Positions 56,543 to 64,000 of a DNA stretch of 64,000 nt are shown in pieces. The position numbers and the translations under genes were made by a program. The stretch is from Thalassia testudinum. Its lineage: Eukaryota; Streptophyta; Magnoliopsida; Alismatales; Hydrocharitaceae. The notes below the pieces were generated by a model that had not been told where the DNA came from, searched no databases, and was given only the letters and a program-made list of their open reading frames with translations. The stretch is from NCBI GenBank assembly GCA_037157565.1, contig JAZHRO010000063.1, positions 94,612,001-94,676,000 of the forward strand, in the 5' to 3' direction. Numbering within the stretch: the stretch's first letter is position 1; every line of letters begins with the position of its first letter.

Positions 56543-59279
56543 TGACTGATCATTTAATTCCGCAACAAAGTTAATTAAGTTATTTAGACTTAATTAACAG
56601 CATGAGAAAGTAATTTAGGTTAACTTGAATTAATATTAATTGTGTAGTATAGGGTTAAGTTAACCTAATATTTTAAAATTTTAATTCTTTTTAACTGGTT
56701 GAGTCCAGGTCATTCACTGGGAGGCATAACTTATCTTAATTCACCATTAATTCCTAAACATAAATTACTAGTTACTTAATCAATCAGAATTATAACTAAA
56801 ATATTTTTAATTACATGAATATTGCATAAATGATGTTTACTTAAAAGCATACAACATTCCATTAAGAAAGAACATATTTATACATGTGATTTTTTTATTA
56901 AAAATCAAGTAAACATATTTATTACATCCATTACAACTAATTATAAAATATTAAGGTAAGAAAAAGTTATACAAATGATTACAAATGCCTTATTACATTA
57001 ATTAAGCTCAAAATATTAATAGAAGACATTATTACATTGAAAAATAAGAATTAAAAATCAGAAGTTTCTTTTTATTTTTTTCTTCTTCTCTTCAGCCATT
57101 TAATCTTCTTTTAATCTCTTCCGCAATTCTCTCTCTTATTCTTCTTTTTCTCTTCTTCTTCCTCTAAACCCTCTCTGTACTCTCCTTTAATTCTCTCATT
57201 TTAGCTTCTTTTATTTCCTATACTGTGCATGATACAATCCACACTTAGCCGATTCTCTGATCCTTAACCCATTTTTTAACTCACATAATCCAGAAATTTG
57301 GATAATGGGTGGCTCAGCATTCCGAGGATACACAGCGCCCACAAGAGACGAGGCCAGACCCTACTCAGCCGGGCCTAGTTCGTTAATTAGGTGAATTTTT
57401 CATAGTTTTGTCTCAATCCACAATCTCGGCCTCCCAGGCCCACATCCACATCCACGCCCACTCACAGGCCCACGTACACAGGCATATGCCTACACACGCA
57501 CACACACATCCGCACAGGCACGTGCACATGAACACACCTGCACCCAAGCTAGTTCTCTTTACGCCCAATACTGACGACCGAAACGTCATCAGCACTTTTT
57601 CATAATATAGCAAGGTGTGCGCTCACTCATAACAGATGTGGGACTATTATTGTCCCTTCCAGGCTGAACTTCCGCTTAAGATTCCGGCCGATTGGCTGGG
57701 CAAAATCAAGCATTTCAAAGCTCGATCAGAAGCTCTAAAGATAATCTAAAGGATTATAACACCAATTTGGTGTTCTAATCAGTTCTGGCCCCTCGATTAG
57801 GAAGGCGAAGATGGGGTTTTCTCAGCAGAAATGGCCTACAGAAAGGAAACTCAAATCTAATGATCTTCAAGAGAATGTCGACCTCCAGGTGAGGTCTGAA
57901 CCATCTTCAGTAGATGGTTCTGCATCTAATGATAAAGAAAGGGAACTCGATATGGCTTCAGGAAGAGGAAGAAGCTCAAGAACTTCAAATAGGAGCTTCA
58001 GAGCTCCATTTTGAGTTCTAAACATCTAAATGGAGAAAGGAAGACCTCTAGAACATAATCAAACAACCTCAATAGGTTGTAAAGATTCAATCTGGGCAGA
58101 ATTAGCACTTGAATTTCGCTAAAAACTCAAAGAACACAGTAATGAGTTCAAATGAACCCAAACTAACAGTAACTTGAATTCTCACTAATTCCTTAATTAA
58201 ACTTAATGAAATCAATTCTATTATTCTCCAAATCATTCCAGAAAGCATTTCAACCGATTAAACCATAAGATTAATCATTAAATCCTTGATTTGGACCTGG
58301 AGTTGACCAGAATGGACTCAGAATTGACTTTCTGCTCTAAGCTTCCTTAGATCAAATTAAAGTCTTGAATCAACGTAATTTCTCATCAGGAATTGGTCTA
58401 AGACTTCAAAACCAAATTTTGATCAGATCTACTGTGAATTCAGTCATCGTCGCCTGAGGTCAAAATGAGGTTTGTTCAGTGGAAGATGCTAAGAGATTCC
58501 AGAGCCATCAAAGATCAAGATCCTCTTCTACAAGTTCTTCTCAAGCTTTTGGATCAAATTTTAAGACCTAAACCTCGTCAGAGCTGTCTCTCCAACTCTA
58601 GCAGAGTTGGAGAAGACAGAGATCAATAAGGCCAATAAGGAGCTCTAGACCTAAAAATGCAATATAAATCATCAATTCCTAATCCTTAAGCCTTATAGAT
58701 GTATTCTAGAGCTCCTTAAGTCAAATCATGGGCTGAAGCTCAAAAATGACTCATTGGAGCTCGCCAGAGATCCAGTGAGTCCAATTCTGACATTATGGAG
58801 GTCAAATCTTCACGAAATCTCTCAAAAATGACCTAAGGAGTCTCCTGAGGTCATAAGGAACCTCAAGAGCTTGACAATTGACTCAATTAAAGATAAAATC
58901 AAAAGATAGGCTTCGAATTCAAAGAAATTGCAATATGAGTTCGCTAGAACTCAGATTGACTCCTCTCACTCAATTGAGTGAGGAGATTTACTCATTAAGA
59001 TACGGCAATGATCTAACGTGATTAATTAGGTGTTTTAACTCTCCTAAGCTCACCATGGACAGTGAACTCGAGAGTTGAGATGAATTTAGGCGTTTTATGA
59101 ATAGGTGATTATTTCTTTAATTAGAACTTTGAACGACACCCTTAAGTGGTGTATAAGTGATGGAGAGCCCCAATTGGATGTGATCTACCCTCGGTGACCT
59201 CCGCCATGGACAGCGAAGATCACCGATGAATGTGGCGATGACTTAGGCGTAATAGCTGATAAAAAGAATGAGGGAGTAG
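56543..59279 (-). repeat. LTR C, related to LTRs A and B of element 2
   Basis: Minus orientation: shared LTR block at 56701-56728 and GATGTGGGACTA at about 57635, in the same order and similar spacing as in LTRs A and B. The lower end is TGACTGATCATT. The upper end is cut by the chromovirus LTR at 59280, so the remainder and any internal region lie beyond it. Frequent GAGCTC palindromes occur at 58000-58760. No gene was seen. Confidence 0.55.
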
Positions 59280-60933
59280 TGTTATGAATTCATGATGAGA
59301 AAAGGAAGGTGATTAATGCATAAAAATAGCAAGAGAGTGCTCCAAACAAGCTCAATGAGCTTACCAGAGCTGGAGAAGATGACAAGCAAACTGAGCATAA
59401 AGGCCTAACTAAGCTACTTAACCTACTGAATTAAAACTACGCTATACTTACCAACCTAACCATACTGTTACCTAGACAAACTGGGGGTAGAAATCTCCGT
59501 GGATGACTTTTAACGGAGGATGAAACTAGAGGGTCAGAGAAAGAAGTCCGGCGATTGTGTTCGCAGAGTAGAAGTGGAGTCTGGAGTCATCGCTTGTCCA
59601 GAGACGCGGTGGAAGACGGCAGAGCGCAGCAGATGGTGGAAGCAATTGGAGAGAGTGTGTGGAGGTGAAGATAGTTCGTCGAAATTGGAACGAATAGCCT
59701 ATTAGTTAGCTACAGATGGGGGAAGAGGGTAAGGAGCTAACTACTGAAATCGAAGGGTTTAAGGGGTATTTATAGGGCTCGACGGCTGTGAAGGAGCCGA
59801 ATATAGATGAGAATTTGACTAGGTTTAAGGTAACCACCGGCGTCTTCTCCGACGCCAATGAAGTTAACCTTGAGTCCTAAATAGGATTTCAGGTGCATCC
59901 AGACCGTGGGATGGAAAGATGACGGTGAGCGCAAGCTCCAGGAGCTTGCGAGGGGGGAATGGCATCAGATGGACGGTGATCAGGTGGTAAACGCACCACT
60001 GTTCGTCAATCTGACCTGGACTAGCCACCCTACACCTACTCTTATTAGGCCCACTGGAAAAATCGGGATAGTTGGACGAGGGTACGCAAATTGTGGAGGG
60101 GCGAGACCCCTATTCTGTTCTGAGAGGGAAAGACCCTGTACTGTTCTACGTTGTATCTTAGGTGTCCCCGCTAGCGGAAATGACTGACCGTGTGCCAGTG
60201 CAGGATAGCTACCGGTGCGCTTATCACACGTGTCGTAGTCACCGCTATGTCACGACCGTGACCTCGGGGTGGTTGACTGGGTGTAGGACTACCACGGGGG
60301 ACTCTCCCAGCCAGGAGAGCACCACGTGTACATCCTACATCACGGGAAAGACTGCAAATAAGATTGTTCCCTTGAGAAACAGACGAGATCAAGAGATGAT
60401 CGGATTTATAAGAGAATAAACAAATCAGAACTGCTTAGTTGAGATAAATAAAAATGAATAATTAATTAGTTATTTGTCTTTTGTTAATTACATGTAAATG
60501 GTTTAATTACCACTCTACTCAGCGTTAGCTAACTATGAAATTTCATAACCTTGTTCAGGTCAAGGAATTAAGCAGCCAGCACCACCGGCTACAGAGGGAG
60601 CTAGGCCCAGTCGAGCCCAACCTTATCTGTTGTCATTTTCTGTTCCAGCACGTTCTTTTATTATAGTAGTGAGTATTTGTTATATGTAATACTATTTCTG
60701 TTACATTTCCGCTTTACTTTCCGCTGTTGTAGTTGTGATGGCCTGTAATATTATAAGACATTTCGTTCTATTTCCTTTACTGCCTCTGTATTATTTTCTA
60801 CTTAGTTACATTGTACTTGTGGTTGTGGAATATTTTCTATTTTTGGTTATTTCTCGTTGGATGATTAGGTCTTAAGATTAGTTGAAGCAAGCCAGTCTCG
60901 GGACCTGTAAGGATCTGAGATAGGGTCATAACA
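59280..60933 (+). repeat. 5' LTR of the chromovirus
   Basis: TGTTATGA at the start and TCATAACA at the end are exact inverted ends, and the primer site follows four bases later. TATA-like TATTTATAG near 59767. The 3' half matches the solo LTR 36114-38759, while the 5' half does not. Confidence 0.88.
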
Positions 60934-60937
60934 AAGA

Positions 60938-60948
60938 TGGTATCAGAG
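60938..60948 (+). other. Primer-binding site (initiator tRNA-Met)
   Basis: TGGTATCAGAG is complementary to the 3' end of plant initiator tRNA-Met, the usual primer of chromoviruses. Confidence 0.9.
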
Positions 60949-61129
60949 AAAGGTCATCTTGAGAAATGAATCAAATGATCTGGAAGTAACCACTCACGTG
61001 CATGTAACTAGAATAGTCATCACAACGTATCGCTTTGATCTTCTCTTCCGAGTCTTGTTTCCTTATGTAATCCTGTATCATTGACAGCACTTGTTCTTTC
61101 TCTTGCATCTCCTTGTAGGAGAAGCCTCA

Positions 61130-62390
61130 TCGAGGAGTTCTCGAGACAGGCCACGAACATGGCCATAAGTGGGGCTGGAGGGGCGAACGTGTCGGACCTA
61201 AGGCACCAGTTGACCCACCTCTCCTTCTAGGTATCCAGGCCCAGGATCTCTCCAGCTGATCTGGGATATAGTATGTGAGGAGCTTCAGCAGCCTCCTTGG
61301 CCACCCCTCCCTGAGGATGTAAAGGGGGAGTCCTCTGTGGGATAGGGAGACTGCCGCAGCGCCAGACGAGCTGGAGGGGGAGGGGGTGATCCTCCATCAC
61401 CCCCACCACCCTCAGACACCTCTGAGCATGAGCCCTCCTTGCTTGGAGGCATACCTGTTCCCCCGCTGCAGCTCCACCGTGAGCTTTTCGGCCAGTTCCG
61501 GAAGGTGAAACCCCCCTCCTTCAAGGGGGATGAGAGCCCGTCGAAAGTAGAGGACTAGCTGGAGCAGATAGAGAAGGTGCTCGACACACTCCGCCCTCCT
61601 ACAGAGTGCCGCGTGGCCTTTGCCACGTACCAGTTGGAAAGCACGGCCCACAAGTGGTGGAGGGCAGTCAAGGGCCAGCAAGGGAGAGAGCCGACTTAGG
61701 ACCAGTTCATGGCTCTCTTCTGCGAGCAGTACTTTCCGTAGACCTGGCAAGGCTAAAAGAGGCAGGAGTTCCACACTCTCCGCCAGGGGGCGATGACAAT
61801 TAGTGTGTACCGCACGCATTTTCTGGAGCTGTCATGCTTTGCCCCGACAGCTGTGTCTACTGAAGAGGAGAGCCTGTGGAGGTTTACTTAGGGGCTCCAA
61901 CATGTGATTCAGGGGTATGTGAAACCCCTGAAGCTGCCCACTTTCTCTCGTGTCGTCGAGGCAACCATGACCTATGAGAAGACCAACCCAACCATGCGAG
62001 ACACTGACGGAGGATGGAAGAGGCCTTATCAGCCAGAGTACTCACAGGGTCATCGGGAGATGAGGCACACAACACCCGCAGGGAAGTAATCTCATTTTGT
62101 GGGGCCACTAGTGGCCATTGGAGGCCCCAAACAAAGCCCAGCTGCCATCACCAAACCCCCACCCAGCCACCATCAGGGACCGATTGAGGGAGGAGGTCGT
62201 ATCCCTCTCTGCTACCAGTGTGGCCAGCCGGGCCACATCAGGAGGGACTACCCATCTAGGGCCGGACCACAGCAGATGCTCCCCACACCGAGTGCTTGAG
62301 GCCAATCTAGTGGTCGCAGTCACCAGGCGCATGGAGGATAGCAGTCACAAGAAGGGTACCAGCCAACTGCTGCTCGCCCGACCCAGAGCG
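61130..62390 (+). pseudogene. Gag of the chromovirus
   Basis: One frame reads FRKVKPPSFKGDESPSKVED, then TAG where Trp is usual, LEQIEKVLDTLRPP, ATYQLESTAHKWW, QFMALFCEQYFP, EFHTLRQGAMTISVYRTHF and LWRFT, in the order of the retrotransposon gag domain. The knuckle CYQCGQPGHIRRDY (about 62212-62255) has Tyr in place of the last Cys, so zinc binding is impaired. The domain would build the particle and bind element RNA. At least four in-frame stops lie in the domain. It starts about 200 bases after the primer site. Confidence 0.88.
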
Positions 62391-62990
62391 TGGCCGCTTC
62401 ATTTGCACCCAGGGCTGAGGGGCATATCAATGCCCTAACACACAGAGACGCCATTACTTTAGGTTCTGTGGTGACAGGTATAGTTACCGTTTCCTGCAGA
62501 TTAGTCTACGTTCTTTTCAATTTTGGTGCCACACACTCTTTTGTCTCCTCGAGCTTTGTCATCAATTTGGGGCCGAGCAGTGTACTGTTAGAGGTTCCGT
62601 TCCTGATCAGAGGATCAGGTGGACAGTTGTTCGTAGTAGAGGAGGTCTTTACAGACTGTGAGGTCACTATAGGGGGACACAATCTTCTCGCTGACTTGAT
62701 AGTGATCCCGATGGAGGACTTTGGCATGATCCTAGGGATGGAGTGGCTGTCCGTCTATCACGCCCTAGTGGACTATTTTGGGAGGAAGATCATCTTCTCC
62801 ATACCGGAGTTACCTCCATTTGAATTTCACAGCCAGTCGGTAGACGGAGGTTTCAGGTGCATCTCCACGCTTCGGACAGTGAAGCTTTTGAGTCAGGGGT
62901 GTGAGGGCTTCTTAGCTTGTGTGGTAGCAAAGCCTAGCCCCGTGGCCGACTTTCAGAGTATCCTGGCGGTCTGCGAATAACCCGACGTCT
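62391..62990 (+). pseudogene. Aspartic protease of the chromovirus
   Basis: A 196-residue open stretch. The active-site motif reads LFNFGATHSFVSSSF, with Asn instead of the catalytic Asp and Phe instead of Ser. After it come SSVLLEVPFLIRG, VFTDCEVTIGGHNLLADLI and the conserved MEDFGMILGMEWLS, all in family order. It then runs into the RT linker. The frame is open, but the enzyme must be inactive as read because the catalytic Asp is missing. It lies directly downstream of gag in the same polyprotein. Confidence 0.9.
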
Positions 62991-63950
62991 TCCCAAAGGA
63001 GCTGTCAAGACTACCGCCTGAGCATGAGATCAAGTTTAAGATCTCATTAGTACCGGGGACCAGCCCCATTTCTACTGCACCATATAAGATGGCGCCACTT
63101 GAGCTGCGAGAGCTCAAGTCACAGTTACAGGACCTGTTGGATAAGGGCTTTGTGAGGCCCAGTGCATCCCCGTGGGAAGCCCTATGTTGTTCGTAAAGAA
63201 GGATGATACCCTGCGACTTTGTATTGACTACTGACAGCTGAATCAGGTCACCATCAAGAATAAATACCCGCTACCTCATATCGACGACCTCTTTGACCAG
63301 TTGAGAGATGCTACAGTGCTCTCAAAGATAGATCTGAGGTCAGGTTATCACCAGTTGAGGATCAAGAAGACCAACATCTCCAAGATAGCTTCCCGTACTC
63401 AATATAGGCACTACGAGTTCTTGGTCATGTCGTTTGAGCCGACCAACACCCCTACTACTTTCATGGACATGATGAACCGTGTTTTCAGGCCATACTTGGA
63501 CTAGTTTGTGGTGGTGTTCATTGATGACGTCCTAGTCTACTCTCGGGATCAGGCACACATGGACAACATTTATGTATGGTCCTGGATACCTTGAGACGAC
63601 GTCGGCTGTACGCCAAGATAGCAATTGCAAGTTTTGGCTAGGACAAGTGACCTTCTTGGGCCATGTCATTTCAGGAGACGGCTTGGCTGTGGACCCAGCC
63701 AAGGTCGAGGCCGTACTCAGTTGGGAGAGGCCACGCACAGTGATAGAGATACGCAGCTTTCTGGGACTGGCAGGTTCCTACCGGTGATTTATCAGAGGAT
63801 TCTCTCAGATTGCATGTCCTATGACTCAGCTAACCTAGAAGGACGTGCCCTTTTCCTAGACAGACGAGTGTGAGTCAGGCTTTTAGGAGTTGAAGGAAAG
63901 ACTGACTTCAGCTCCTGTGCTACCATCCCAAACAGCAGCGGCCAGTTCGT
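62991..63950 (+). pseudogene. Reverse transcriptase of the chromovirus (start of RNase H)
   Basis: [34 protein letters not shown] and [10 protein letters not shown] lead to a frameshift near 63180. Then [45 protein letters not shown], the active site FIDD in [12 protein letters not shown] (about 63520), and [17 protein letters not shown] and [12 protein letters not shown] before a stop follow. RT motifs are in family order with both active-site Asp kept. Frameshifts (about 63180 and 63570) and several stops break it. The distal part from 63880 reads LTSAPVL, the start of RNase H, and continues outside. Confidence 0.92.
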
Positions 63951-64000
63951 GGTTTACACTTACACTTCATTGCAGGGGTTGGGTGGTGTGCTCATGCAGC

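Larger units (their letters stand above)
59280..64000 (+). mobile_element. Chromovirus-type Ty3 retrotransposon, 5' part
   Basis: 5' LTR, initiator tRNA-Met primer site, gag with zinc knuckle, protease and RT in the standard order, running off the window. It inserted into LTR C; AGTAG (59275-59279) is the expected left target copy. The frame is interrupted by many TAG/TGA codons where Trp, Arg or Gln is usual, so it is inactive. Confidence 0.9.

Noticed and set aside
57420..57600. CA-rich ORFs and possible continuation of the right MULE repeat beyond element 5
   Set aside because: The CACACA and GCACAGGC composition resembles the MULE tandem units, but no unit-length match to 21480-21550 could be found.
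57811..58014. 67-residue plus ORF
   Set aside because: In LTR C, surrounded by repeated GAGCTC-rich LTR sequence, and without homologous opening in LTRs A or B.
1..64000. tRNA, rRNA, centromeric or telomeric repeats
   Set aside because: No cloverleaf-like A/B box pair, rRNA core or telomere repeat was noticed on either strand; a covariance-model scan would be needed to exclude small RNAs.

Overview
The window looks like gene-poor, repeat-rich nuclear DNA of a flowering plant. The pol genes are of plant Ty3/gypsy types, there is a FAR1/MULE-type transposase and a plant Ulp1-like protease carried inside a DNA transposon, and the noncoding DNA is AT-rich. I found no intact host gene, no rRNA or tRNA gene and no CRISPR array. 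Almost every base belongs to a transposable element or to an element nested in another. The species cannot be named from this sequence.

Layout. 1-4755: minus-strand Athila/Tat-like Ty3 element 1, cut by the window edge, with a plus-strand solo LTR (864-2278) inside its integrase. 4756-14688: minus-strand element 2 of the same broad group, with 3' LTR, integrase, RNase H/RT, protease, gag tail and a truncated second LTR. 14689-19525: 3' half of plus-strand element 3 (integrase, long noncoding 3' region, LTR). 19526-21550: unassigned DNA. About 21.3-52.2 kb: a very large Mutator-like element (MULE) with inverted terminal repeats of at least 3.25 kb, a FAR1-type transposase on the plus strand and a convergent Ulp1-like protease gene on the minus strand. 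This MULE is split by element 4 (30889-47021), a Ty3 element with gag and protease but no RT or integrase, flanked by a 5-bp duplication (GTAGG). Element 4 itself carries three solo LTRs (36114-38759, 41851-43681, 43704-45392), each with its own 5-bp duplication. 52199-56542: element 5, a non-autonomous LTR element inserted in the right MULE repeat. 56543-59279: a minus-strand LTR related to those of element 2. 59280-64000: the 5' LTR, gag, protease and RT of a chromovirus-type Ty3 element that runs off the window.

How the parts work together. The nesting gives a relative history: MULE first, then elements 4 and 5 into it, then solo LTRs, LTR C and the chromovirus into those. Coding parts are decayed by stops, frameshifts and loss of catalytic residues. 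The best-preserved signals are noncoding: a shared LTR block about 85-160 bases before the LTR 3' end in ten LTRs, paired polypurine tracts, arrays of CCACCAAATA in the 3' noncoding regions, and clusters of AGACGTCT-like palindromes in three otherwise unlike LTRs. The most interesting unit is the giant MULE, whose long terminal repeats themselves carry conserved, apparently spliced gene pieces (a GRF-type zinc-finger-like ORF and a possible B3-like ORF) in addition to the internal transposase and Ulp1-like gene.

All boundaries were set by reading the sequence by eye; those marked approximate could move by tens of bases.
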